Translations under genes and position numbers: made by a program | DNA from: Paracandidimonas soli | GTDB lineage: Bacteria; Pseudomonadota; Gammaproteobacteria; Burkholderiales; Burkholderiaceae_B | Direction: 5' to 3' | Assembly: GCF_004342005.1 (NCBI RefSeq) | Contig: NZ_SMBX01000002.1 | Span: forward strand, 310,001 to 374,000 | Length of the DNA stretch: 64,000 nucleotides | Part shown: in pieces, positions 46,517 through 54,837 of the stretch | Layout of the letters: every line of letters starts with the position of its first letter | How positions within the stretch are numbered: the first letter of the stretch is position 1 | The notes under the pieces: generated by a model | Told to the model about the DNA's origin: nothing | Seen by the model: only the letters and a program-made list of their open reading frames with translations | Database searches by the model: none

Positions 46517-47020
46517 ATGGCCCGTTTCAATGTTTCCCTGAAAAGCTGGCTTGCGCATTACCATGCGCTGGCGGAGACATGGGGGCGTAAGGTCGGTATC
46601 CATGAGGATGCGGAGGATGCAATGCAGGACGCCGTGTTGCGTATCCTGGAGAACGACGCTGCGGCCATCGATGATCCCAGGGCATATCTCAGGCGCAGCG
46701 TGGCCAATGGCGTGATCGACAGGCATCGCCGCAATGCGATATTGCCTGTCTTGCCATTGCATGAGCTTGAAGAACGAGAGCATCCGATGGTTTCGGATCT
46801 CGAGTCGGAAGTGTTCTCCCGGCAACTGGTGGATGATCTAAAGACCGCGTTGGCGGAGCTGCCGCTATCCTGCCAGCAAGTCTACGTACGCCATCGGCTC
46901 GAAGGGTGGACGCATGCCGAGATCGCTCGCGCCATGGGGATATCCAGGGCGATGGTGGAAAAGCATATGACCAGGGCGCTGCAGCATCTAAACAGAAAGT
47001 TACAAAAATATGCGCCATGA
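46517..47020 (+). CDS. FecI-like extracytoplasmic-function sigma factor
   Basis: A 167-residue sigma-70 family member with region 2 (EDAEDAMQDAVLRILEN... AYLRRSVANGVIDRHRR) and region 4 (LPLSCQQVYVRHRLEGWTHAEIARAMGISRAMVEKHMTRAL). The FecR-like anti-sigma and TonB receptor follow in order, which makes it an iron-starvation sigma activated by surface signalling. The Fur box directly upstream indicates derepression under iron limitation. ATG 46517 (MARFNVSLKSW) is taken rather than a longer start that would run into the Fur box. Confidence 0.9.
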   Translation: MARFNVSLKSWLAHYHALAETWGRKVGIHEDAEDAMQDAVLRILENDAAAIDDPRAYLRRSVANGVIDRHRRNAILPVLPLHELEEREHPMVSDLESEVFSRQLVDDLKTALAELPLSCQQVYVRHRLEGWTHAEIARAMGISRAMVEKHMTRALQHLNRKLQKYAP

Positions 47021-47119
47021 TCATTCCGGTAATGACCGGCTTCGTTCGTCTTTAATAGTGGAAGCACCTGTGTTGCAATGCACGGCTGCTCTGTCGCGCA
47101 AGCATGTGTGCTGTATTCA

Positions 47120-48124
47120 ATGAAGCCATCAAGCGTTACTTCTATATCGGATGACCCTCGTGATCTGGCAGCCTCGTGGTTTGCCTATATGCATTCCGGC
47201 AAGGTCACGGAAGAGGGGCGGTGCGAGTTCGAGCGCTGGTACCAGGCCGATCCCGAGAATCGTCGGCAATACCGTAATGTGCAGCAGATATGGAGTGCGA
47301 CCTTGCAGATACCGGAAGGGGAGCTGCGCAGTATTCTTGCCCGGCAGAATCCCGTTCTGCAGCCGGCCGCGAATGTCGGCCGGCGCCGGTTCTCCTTGGG
47401 CGTGGGTGTGGCGGGAGCCTGTTCCCTGGGCGTTCTTGGCAGTCTTGGTTTCCGATGGCTGACCCAGGCCTCGCCCATCCATGTAAACCGGATCACCTCT
47501 CTGCGCGGAGAGCGCCGCGAGGTGGTCTTGCCTGACGGCACCACGCTGCTCATCAATACAGGCACTCTGGCGGAAGCGAGGTTGTATGAAGACCGGCGCA
47601 TCATTGATCTGGAGGAAGGAGAAATCTACTTTTCCGTCAGCCATGATGCGCAGCGCCCATTTATCGTGAATGCGGCGGATAGCCGGATTGTCGTTACAGG
47701 CACGCAGTTCAATGTCCGCCATGAACGCGGGCATATGCAGGTCAGTGTCGCGTCGGGATCCGTCAGCGTATCTCGCGGCCCCTGGTGGAACAGGGAGTCG
47801 CGCGCATTGACGCGAGGGCAGGCGGTGGAGTCGGATGCGGCGCAGATGCTGGGCGAAGTGCATTCGACCGATTTGTCCAAGCGGCTGGCCTGGCAGCGCG
47901 GGAAAGTTGTTTTCGAAAATACGCCGCTGCGGCAGGCGATAGAGGAAATCAACCGCTATCTGCCCAAGCCGGCAAGACTGGATGCGCCATCGCTGCAAGA
48001 CTATCGCATCGCGGGGATCTTCAGTGTGGATGATCCGCTTGCATTGATCGATACGCTCCCGGATTTTGCGCCTGTGCGCGTCTTTCATCTTCCGGACGGG
48101 CAGGTACGCATCAGCGACCGCTGA
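47120..48124 (+). CDS. FecR-like anti-sigma factor
   Basis: A 334-residue inner-membrane protein. A cytoplasmic N-terminal DUF4880 domain (AASWFAYMHSGKVTEEGRCEFERWYQADPEN) binds the sigma factor. One transmembrane segment lies around 95-115, and the periplasmic FecR domain includes LRGERREVVLPDGTTLLINTGT and VTGTQFNVRHE. The C-terminal STN-like part (IAGIFSVDDPLALIDTLPDF) receives the signal from the receptor's N-terminal domain. The start at 47120 leaves a 99-bp gap after the sigma gene. Confidence 0.9.
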   Translation: MKPSSVTSISDDPRDLAASWFAYMHSGKVTEEGRCEFERWYQADPENRRQYRNVQQIWSATLQIPEGELRSILARQNPVLQPAANVGRRRFSLGVGVAGACSLGVLGSLGFRWLTQASPIHVNRITSLRGERREVVLPDGTTLLINTGTLAEARLYEDRRIIDLEEGEIYFSVSHDAQRPFIVNAADSRIVVTGTQFNVRHERGHMQVSVASGSVSVSRGPWWNRESRALTRGQAVESDAAQMLGEVHSTDLSKRLAWQRGKVVFENTPLRQAIEEINRYLPKPARLDAPSLQDYRIAGIFSVDDPLALIDTLPDFAPVRVFHLPDGQVRISDR

Positions 48125-48177
48125 AAGCACGGGGGAAGCTTGCGGGGCAGACGGTATGCCTATTCTTTGTTACATTG

Positions 48178-48196
48178 AGTTTCAATAATCATTATC
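48178..48196. promoter_or_regulatory. Partial Fur box before the TonB-dependent receptor gene
   Basis: The right half ATAATCATTATC fits the Fur consensus fully; the left half is poor (12 of 19 overall). It lies about 150 bp before the receptor start. Confidence 0.55.
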
Positions 48197-48342
48197 ATTT
48201 CTATTCCGATATTTGACGCGCTCGCTCGTCTGTTTAGATAGGGGGAGCTGTTCCGTTTCTGCGCGACAGGTCCGGCCAGAACTCTTGATCGAACGTTTTG
48301 CGCTGATGCGTGGAATGCTCATTTATTGGACGATGTAAGACA

Positions 48343-50760
48343 GTGAATATTTCGAAATCTCGCGCAGAGTCGCGCATAAGGAAGTCTGGCCTGAAACAGG
48401 GCATGACGGCGCTGGCCCTTGCTCTTGCTGTGGCGTTCGGGACACTCCCCGCGCAGGCGCAGGAGCAGCCAGTGCAGATCAGCATCCCGTCTCAGCCGCT
48501 GAGCAAAGCGTTGCTGCAACTGGGCGAGCAGGCGTCGTTGCAGATTTTCTTTGCGCAGAATCTGGTGGATGGCTATCAGGCGCCCGCGCTGTCCGGCAAC
48601 CTGCCGCCGGAAGAGGCGCTGCGTCGCCTTCTGGCTGGCACAGGAATCGCGTTCCGCAGGAATGGCAACAATGTTTCTTTGTCGCGCGTTGCCGATGCGG
48701 AGGCAGCGGTACTGGATACCGTGGAGGTTCGCGGCTCGTTCGAGGGAGGCCTGCTTGGAACATATGCCGGAGGGCAGATGGCGCGAGGTGGAAGCCTGGG
48801 TATCCTGGGGACGAGCGATACCATGGATACGCCGTTCAGCATGACCAACTACACCTCGGCCATGATAGAAGATCAGCAAGCCCGGACTTTGGCTGATATC
48901 GTAGTCAATGATGCGTCCGTGCGCACGACGACTGCTCCGGCAGGTTTCGGAGAAGATTTTCAGATCAGGGGGTGGAGCGTAGGCAGTGGCGAAGTCGGGT
49001 TCAATGGTCTGTACAGTCTGGTATCCTCCAGTCGTATTCCTGTCCAGATCATTGAGCGAGTCGAGGTGCTCAAAGGACCGGGTACCTTGATGCGTGGCAT
49101 TCCTCCGAATGGCAGTATTGGCGGAAGCATCAACATGCGGAGCAAGCGGGCGGGCAACGAGCCACTGACGCGTTTGACGACTTCATATGTCAGCAGCAAG
49201 AATCTGTCGGCGCACATGGACGTCGGCAGGCGCTTCGGCGAGGCGAAAGAATGGGGTGTGCGTTTCAATGGCGTGCTGAAGGGCGGAGAGGCATCCATCA
49301 AGGGCGGCAAACAAGATCTTGGACTGGCTGCACTTGGCCTTGATTACACGGGCGAGCGTTTGCGCTGGTCCATGGATGCTATTTATCTGGACGACACGGT
49401 AGAGGATTTTCGTTCTCAGATCGGATTTCTCAATGATGTGACAGAGATGCCGGCAGCGCCGGATGGCGACATCGGCTTTTACCCCGGTACGCGACTGACA
49501 CAACGGGATAGCACTGTAGCTTCTCGTTTGGAATATGACCTGACGGACAGGATCACTGCGCATGTGGCGGTGGGCTATAGGGATGGCAAAGCCAGGCAGA
49601 TATTCCCGGTCAATCCTGAGCGCTCGGATGCAGAGGGAAACTTCAGGGTAGCCAGCACATTTTATGACTCTTATAGCGAAACCTGGAATACGGATGCTGG
49701 ATTGAGCGCTGTATTCAATACGGGTGCTATTGGTCACAGGTTGGCGCTTGGCGCCACGCGCTTGACGCAAGAATCAGGCAATGCATACAGCGCTATCGCA
49801 AACGATCCTGGAGAGTGGTCGAATATCTACGATCCCGTGCCGTTGCCCGCGGGGCCTACGCAAAGGCTGGAGCCAAAGCGTAGTTCGGAAAAGACATTGA
49901 CGAGTATCGTGATTGCGGACACGATGTCTTTCGCGGAGGATCGCGTGCTGCTGACACTGGGAGCACGCAAGCAAACCGTCGATACCGAGAACTACAACAC
50001 AACAACCGGCGCACGCACCAGCGGCTATAAAGCCAGTGCGATTTCTCCTGTTGCCGGCTTGGTGGTGAAACCTACTGAAAACGTATCGTTGTACGCCAAT
50101 TACACCGCAGGCCTTTCGGCGGGCAGGGTTGTCGGAGCAGGCTACAGGAATACCGGCGAAGTTCTCGACCCCTACAAAACCAAGCAGTACGAGGCTGGCG
50201 TCAAAGTGGATTGGGGAAGCTTGATGACGACAGTGTCGGTTTATCAGATGGCGCGGCCCGCTGGCCAGGAGGAATTCTACCCCGATGGGACAAAGAGCTA
50301 TGGCTATTTTGGTGAGCAACGCAACCGTGGCCTCGAGATCACTGCATATGGTGAACTGCAGCCAGGCCTGCGGATGTTCGCCAGTGCATCTTTTATCGAT
50401 GGGAAGCTGACCAAAACCCAAAATGGGGTTAACGAAGGGAACCGGGCTCCAGGCGTGCCGAGCAGCATGTATAACCTGGGGCTGGATTGGGATACGCCGT
50501 GGGTCAATGGCTTGAGCCTGAATGGGCGCATGATTCGTACGTCTTCCATGTATCTCGATAACGCAAATACGCGTCGTCTTCCTGGCGTGACGCGATTTGA
50601 CGTGGGGGCACGATACTCCACAGTCATTGCAGGAAAGCCGGTTGTATTGCGCGCGAATGTCGAGAACTTGACTGATAGAAAATATTGGCTGGCTTCAGGC
50701 ACTTATGCAACCAATGCGGCAGGCCGAACGTTTGTATTGTCCGCAACCGTCGATTTTTGA
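48343..50760 (+). CDS. TonB-dependent siderophore receptor with STN signalling domain
   Basis: A product of about 805 residues. A signal peptide (ALALALAVAFGTLPAQAQ) is followed by an STN domain (QISIPSQPLSKALLQLGEQASLQIFF, about 45-125), which touches FecR. Next are a plug domain (TPFSMTNYTSAMIEDQQARTLADIV, GFGEDFQIRGW) and a 22-strand barrel ending in the aromatic residue of VLSATVDF. The STN domain marks it as a transducer that reports ligand binding to the sigma/anti-sigma pair upstream. The siderophore cannot be named. The start is GTG 48343; GTG 48310 is possible. Confidence 0.9.
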   Translation: MNISKSRAESRIRKSGLKQGMTALALALAVAFGTLPAQAQEQPVQISIPSQPLSKALLQLGEQASLQIFFAQNLVDGYQAPALSGNLPPEEALRRLLAGTGIAFRRNGNNVSLSRVADAEAAVLDTVEVRGSFEGGLLGTYAGGQMARGGSLGILGTSDTMDTPFSMTNYTSAMIEDQQARTLADIVVNDASVRTTTAPAGFGEDFQIRGWSVGSGEVGFNGLYSLVSSSRIPVQIIERVEVLKGPGTLMRGIPPNGSIGGSINMRSKRAGNEPLTRLTTSYVSSKNLSAHMDVGRRFGEAKEWGVRFNGVLKGGEASIKGGKQDLGLAALGLDYTGERLRWSMDAIYLDDTVEDFRSQIGFLNDVTEMPAAPDGDIGFYPGTRLTQRDSTVASRLEYDLTDRITAHVAVGYRDGKARQIFPVNPERSDAEGNFRVASTFYDSYSETWNTDAGLSAVFNTGAIGHRLALGATRLTQESGNAYSAIANDPGEWSNIYDPVPLPAGPTQRLEPKRSSEKTLTSIVIADTMSFAEDRVLLTLGARKQTVDTENYNTTTGARTSGYKASAISPVAGLVVKPTENVSLYANYTAGLSAGRVVGAGYRNTGEVLDPYKTKQYEAGVKVDWGSLMTTVSVYQMARPAGQEEFYPDGTKSYGYFGEQRNRGLEITAYGELQPGLRMFASASFIDGKLTKTQNGVNEGNRAPGVPSSMYNLGLDWDTPWVNGLSLNGRMIRTSSMYLDNANTRRLPGVTRFDVGARYSTVIAGKPVVLRANVENLTDRKYWLASGTYATNAAGRTFVLSATVDF

Positions 50761-50787
50761 CTGCATGACAGAGCGTAAGACGTTTTT

Positions 50788-51096
50788 ATGAAAGCAATAA
50801 AGTTACACATGCAACGTATTTATCGCTTTGCGCCTCTTGCATCCCGTATAGCCGCTGCACTGTTCGGCGGTTATGCGTTGGCGGCGCTGAGCAGCGTCGC
50901 CGTGCTGGCAATACCGTCAAGCAAGCCGCAGGCAGTCCTGTCCGGAATGATGCTGAGTTTTATCGTCTATGCAGGAGCCGTCATCTGGGTGTTCGCGGCC
51001 CGCAGTGCGCCGCGTGCCTGGGGCGGGCTGCTGTTGGCGGCGTTTCCGTTGCTGTTGGCGTCGTGCTGGGTCTGGTTTGGTGCAGAGGCCGCATGA
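50788..51096 (+). CDS. DUF3649 membrane protein
   Basis: A 102-residue protein with about three transmembrane segments (IAAALFGGYALAALSSVAVLA, VLSGMMLSFIVYAGAVIWVFAA, LLLAAFPLLLASCWVWF). DUF3649 proteins occur beside TonB-receptor and PepSY genes in iron clusters of Pseudomonas and Bordetella relatives; their function is not established. Its stop overlaps the next start as ATGA, so it is probably co-translated with the PepSY protein. Confidence 0.85.
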   Translation: MKAIKLHMQRIYRFAPLASRIAAALFGGYALAALSSVAVLAIPSSKPQAVLSGMMLSFIVYAGAVIWVFAARSAPRAWGGLLLAAFPLLLASCWVWFGAEAA

Positions 51097-52691
51097 TGGC
51101 GGGAAAACCGATGGGCAAACGACCTCAGGGCCTGCGTCAAAGCATGTCCGGCCTGCACACATGGGTCGGGCTGCTGCTGGGCTGGGTGCTGTACGCCATG
51201 TTCCTGACTGGCACGGTCGCCTATTTCAAGGACGAGCTGTCTCAGTGGATGCGGCCTGAGGTGGCGCGTCGGCTGAATGTGCCGGATCCCGGCATCGTGG
51301 CGCAGCGCATGGCGCAGGCATTCGATGGTGCACCGCAATGGAGCATAAGGCTCCCGGATGCGCGCAATCCGCTTGTCTACGCGTTCTGGCGCGATCCGAA
51401 GGAGCAAGGCCGGCGAGGTTTTCGGGACGGCTATTTCGATCCGCTGACGGGAAATGCCGTCGATTCCCGTGAAACCATGGGCGGGGATTTCTTTTATCGC
51501 TTCCATTTCCAGTTCCACCACATCCCGGTGTTCTGGGGCAGATGGCTGGCGGGGCTGGCTGCGATGTTCATGCTGGTCGCCATCATTAGCGGCATCATTA
51601 CGCACAAGAAGATTTTCGTGGATTTCTTCACCTTCCGCTGGGGTAAAGGGCAGCGTTCCTGGCTGGATGCGCACAACGCCTTGTCTGTGTTCGGGCTGCC
51701 TTTTCATTTGATGATCACTTACACCGGCCTGGTGACGCTCATGGCGATGTATATGCCGTGGGGCCAGCAGGCCGCTGTAAACACGCCGCAGGAGCGGCAG
51801 GCGCTCAGCGCGCAGCTCGGCGCTTTCTCTCCTCCCGCGCAACCCGGCGGGCAGAGCGTCGCGCTGGCGCCGCTGGGCCCAATGGCGGGCCAGGCGCAGG
51901 AACGCTGGGGTGGAGGCAATGTGGGACGCATCAGCGTCAGCCTTGCCGGCGATGCTGCCGCGCGTGTTTCCATTGTGCGTGCAGAGGCGGGGCGTGTCTC
52001 CATGAGTCCCCAATACATGCTGTTCGAAGGCAGCACGGGGCGACTGCTGGAAACGCGCGACAGCGTCGGCGCTGCGGCGGAGACCCGCGGTGTGCTTTAC
52101 GGATTGCATCTTGGGCGGTTCAGCGACACCGTGACACGGTGGCTGTACTTTATCGTAAGCCTTGCCGGCACGGCGGTGGTGGGCACCGGACTGGTGTTGT
52201 GGACCGTCAAGCGCAGGCAGAAGCTGCAGGCTTCAGGAAAGAATGGGCATGCGGGACTTTGGCTGGTCGAGCGCCTGAACATCGCCGGTATTGCCGGACT
52301 GTCGGTGGCGATGGGAGCCTTTCTTTGGGCCAATCGCCTGCTGCCGGTTGACGCGCCGATGCGCGCGGCAGGGGAAATACAGGTTTTCTTTGTCGCCTGG
52401 CTGCTTGCGCTGGCGCATGCGCTGGTACGGCCGCCAAAGGCGGCATGGCTGGAGCAGTGGATGCTTGCGGCGCTTGTCCTGGGGGGACTTCCTTTGCTCA
52501 ATGCCGTGACGACTGAGCGCTCCTTGTTTCGCAGTCTTGCATCCGGAGACTGGGTTTTCGTGGGGGCGGATTGCCTGTTTCTTGGCCTGGCTGGGCTGCA
52601 TGGCGTGCTGGCCTGGCGTCTGTGGCGCCATGTGCCGGCGGCGGCCAGGCATGCCAAGCCCAGGCCTGCGGCGCGGGGAGCGCAGGCATGA
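51093..52691 (+). CDS. PepSY-associated membrane protein, putative siderophore-iron reductase
   Basis: A 532-residue protein with a PepSY_TM fold: GLHTWVGLLLGWVLYAMFLTG at the first helix, FHFQFHHIPVFWGRWLAGLAAMFMLVAIISG and LDAHNALSVFGLPFHLMITYTGL, with histidines placed to bind haem. Relatives such as FpvG and FoxB reduce iron released from siderophores at the inner membrane. The C-terminal third has four further helices. It overlaps DUF3649 before it and DUF3325 after it by four bases each, a tightly coupled set. Confidence 0.85.
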   Translation: MMAGKPMGKRPQGLRQSMSGLHTWVGLLLGWVLYAMFLTGTVAYFKDELSQWMRPEVARRLNVPDPGIVAQRMAQAFDGAPQWSIRLPDARNPLVYAFWRDPKEQGRRGFRDGYFDPLTGNAVDSRETMGGDFFYRFHFQFHHIPVFWGRWLAGLAAMFMLVAIISGIITHKKIFVDFFTFRWGKGQRSWLDAHNALSVFGLPFHLMITYTGLVTLMAMYMPWGQQAAVNTPQERQALSAQLGAFSPPAQPGGQSVALAPLGPMAGQAQERWGGGNVGRISVSLAGDAAARVSIVRAEAGRVSMSPQYMLFEGSTGRLLETRDSVGAAAETRGVLYGLHLGRFSDTVTRWLYFIVSLAGTAVVGTGLVLWTVKRRQKLQASGKNGHAGLWLVERLNIAGIAGLSVAMGAFLWANRLLPVDAPMRAAGEIQVFFVAWLLALAHALVRPPKAAWLEQWMLAALVLGGLPLLNAVTTERSLFRSLASGDWVFVGADCLFLGLAGLHGVLAWRLWRHVPAAARHAKPRPAARGAQA

Positions 52692-52987
52692 TGCATTTGC
52701 TTGCACTGGTTGGAAGCATTCTTGGCCTTGGCTTTCTGGCGTTCGCCGCGGAGCGGGTGAGGGAAGATCTGTGCGGTCGCCAGCCTGATGCGCGCGCGTC
52801 GCGATGGTTGCGGCTGTCCGGCGCCATCGTCCTGGCGGCGGTGTTGGCGCTGCTTGTCTGGTGGCAAGGATGGAGTCTGGGGCTGGTCATGTTCAGCGGC
52901 CATACCAGTCTGGCCGCGGGAGCGGTGTTGTGCTGCTTGATCCTGCACGCCCGACTGCGCAGGCAGGGTGAGGGCCGCCGCGACTGA
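52688..52987 (+). CDS. DUF3325 membrane protein
   Basis: A 99-residue protein with three hydrophobic segments (LLALVGSILGLGFLAFA, LRLSGAIVLAAVLALLVWW, TSLAAGAVLCCLILHA). It is the usual last gene of PepSY-type iron clusters; its function is unknown. ATGA overlap with the PepSY gene sets the start at 52688. The stop codon begins copy 4 of the 17-bp repeat. Confidence 0.83.
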   Translation: MMHLLALVGSILGLGFLAFAAERVREDLCGRQPDARASRWLRLSGAIVLAAVLALLVWWQGWSLGLVMFSGHTSLAAGAVLCCLILHARLRRQGEGRRD

Positions 52988-53000
52988 CCACGCGCCAAAG
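52985..53000 (+). repeat. Stop-codon-associated repeat, copy 4 (variant)
   Basis: TGACCACGCGCCAAAGC matches the 17-bp motif with one substitution (C to A), again starting at a TGA stop. It is followed by GCGGCT and a short GGCT/AGCC stem. It lies in the 60-bp gap before the convergent chemoreceptor gene. Confidence 0.8.
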
Positions 53001-53047
53001 CGCGGCTGATTGGAAGCCCGGCAGCCGGTGCCTGTCTCCAGGAAGTG

Positions 53048-54685
53048 CTACGCCGTCGCGGAAAGCAGCACGATATGTGCCGAGGCTTCCGTGTCGCTTG
53101 CGGGCTGCTGGGGCTGGGCGGCATCGCCGGAAAACCGGAAGTCGGAGGCAATGGCATGCAGGCGCAGGGCCTGTTCGCTCAGGGCCATGGTGGCGTTGCC
53201 TGTCTGCTGGACCAGATCGAGATTGGCCTGCGCATTCTGCCGGACACTGCCGACCGCGCATTTGACTTCAGCGATATCCTGCGTCTGTTGCGCGCTGGCT
53301 TGTGCGATCCAGGCTATCCTCTGGTTGACGGATGCGACGGCTGTCAGGATGGCATCCATTGCCTGGCCTGCCTGCCGGACCTGCATAGTGCCTGCCGCCA
53401 CGCTTTGGTCTGATGCGGCAATCAACTCCTTGATGTCGTTGGCGGCCTGGCTGCTGCGATGCGCCAGTTCCCGAACTTCATTGGCTACGACGGCAAACCC
53501 TCTGCCGTGAACGCCTGCCCGTGCCGCTTCGACGGCGGCATTCAGCGCCAGCAGATTGGTTTGCGTTGCGATGCCATTGATCAGTTGAACAATGGTGCTG
53601 ATATGTTTTGCGCACGAGGATATCTCGCCCATACTGGAAATGACCTCGGATACCGCCGTATGGCCCAGGCTGGCGGTGGCCTGCGCCTCCTGGGCCAGCT
53701 CCGTGGCTTCCGTTGCATGGCGGCTGCTTTGCGCCACGTTTTTTTCCAGTGTGTCTATGGCAAGCGCGGCCTGGTCCAGCGCCTGGGCCTGCGTGTCGAT
53801 CTGCGTGGATATCTGCCGGTTGCGCTGCGCGATATCATTTGTGTCGGTATACATGGCATTGGCCTCGTCCTGCATGGAGGCCACGGTACGGACCAGGCTG
53901 GCCTGCATGTGCCGGACGCCTTCCTGGAGACGGCCGATTTCTGTCGTGCCGCCGGAAGGAAGCTGCGGTCGCAGGTCGCCGGTGGCCATGGTATTGAAAT
54001 GGGACAGCAAGCCATTGAGAGGGCGCAGCAGGGCTTTGCGGAAAATTCGGTGAATGCCGAACGCCATGAGAAGCGACAGCGCAAGTACGAGCGACAGCGC
54101 CTGGATTGCCCTGAACGAAATATGGTTGGCATGCTGGATGCCTTGCTGCGCCATTGTTCGGTTGCGTTGCTGGAATGCTTCCAGCGAGGCAAGGAAAGTA
54201 TTGGTGGCCGGCTCCATCGCCTGGTCCACGATACGGTTGGCTTCTATGCCGTTCCAGCTGCGCAGCGCGGTTGAGAGCGGATGCAGGGTATCGTCCAGCA
54301 AGGCATGATAGTGCTGTACCAAGGCGGGCTGCCCGGCGGGAGGGCTGTCCGCCTCCGCCTGGAGGGACTGATGGAATTGCCCGAACGCGGTCGCGCTGCG
54401 CTCCAGCAGCGTACCGGCCTGAGCCAGCGCTTCATCGCGTTGTTCCTCCAGCCCTCCTTCCATGTATGTCTTGGCATTGATCAATGCGACCCGGCCAAGG
54501 AAAAGGGCGAGCGTGGCATCCGACAGGCGGTTGGCCTGCTCGATGCCATGGCGCCCCAGGTCCGATATCGTTCTCTGAGTGCTCTTGAGCATGAATATGC
54601 CAGCGACTCCGGAAGAAATGAAAAGGACGATGAAACCGGACAGCACCAGCAGGAGAATGGTGCGGACGTGCAACTTGGTCGGCAT
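53048..54685 (-). CDS. Methyl-accepting chemotaxis protein
   Basis: A 545-residue chemoreceptor. TM1 is about 9-30, a helical periplasmic ligand domain of about 160 residues follows, then TM2 near 190-210, a HAMP domain ([18 protein letters not shown]) and the signalling hairpin [32 protein letters not shown], which binds CheA/CheW. No C-terminal NWETF-like CheR pentapeptide is seen. It lies 152 bp downstream of torA on the same strand, suggesting a role in taxis towards TMAO or its respiration. The start ATG 54685 gives [12 protein letters not shown]. Confidence 0.9.
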   Translation of the reverse strand: MPTKLHVRTILLLVLSGFIVLFISSGVAGIFMLKSTQRTISDLGRHGIEQANRLSDATLALFLGRVALINAKTYMEGGLEEQRDEALAQAGTLLERSATAFGQFHQSLQAEADSPPAGQPALVQHYHALLDDTLHPLSTALRSWNGIEANRIVDQAMEPATNTFLASLEAFQQRNRTMAQQGIQHANHISFRAIQALSLVLALSLLMAFGIHRIFRKALLRPLNGLLSHFNTMATGDLRPQLPSGGTTEIGRLQEGVRHMQASLVRTVASMQDEANAMYTDTNDIAQRNRQISTQIDTQAQALDQAALAIDTLEKNVAQSSRHATEATELAQEAQATASLGHTAVSEVISSMGEISSCAKHISTIVQLINGIATQTNLLALNAAVEAARAGVHGRGFAVVANEVRELAHRSSQAANDIKELIAASDQSVAAGTMQVRQAGQAMDAILTAVASVNQRIAWIAQASAQQTQDIAEVKCAVGSVRQNAQANLDLVQQTGNATMALSEQALRLHAIASDFRFSGDAAQPQQPASDTEASAHIVLLSATA

Positions 54686-54837
54686 GGAGGCGATCCTGTC
54701 GGGGAGCATCAAAGGAAATGCAATCAAATGAGATGATTGTGACGATGTCATGTTGCAATGTGGTGACATGTCCGCATTCCTGCCGGATGCTCCCCGAAAA
54801 ACCGAACGCCTGTATGCGGCCGTGATGTGGAAGCGGC

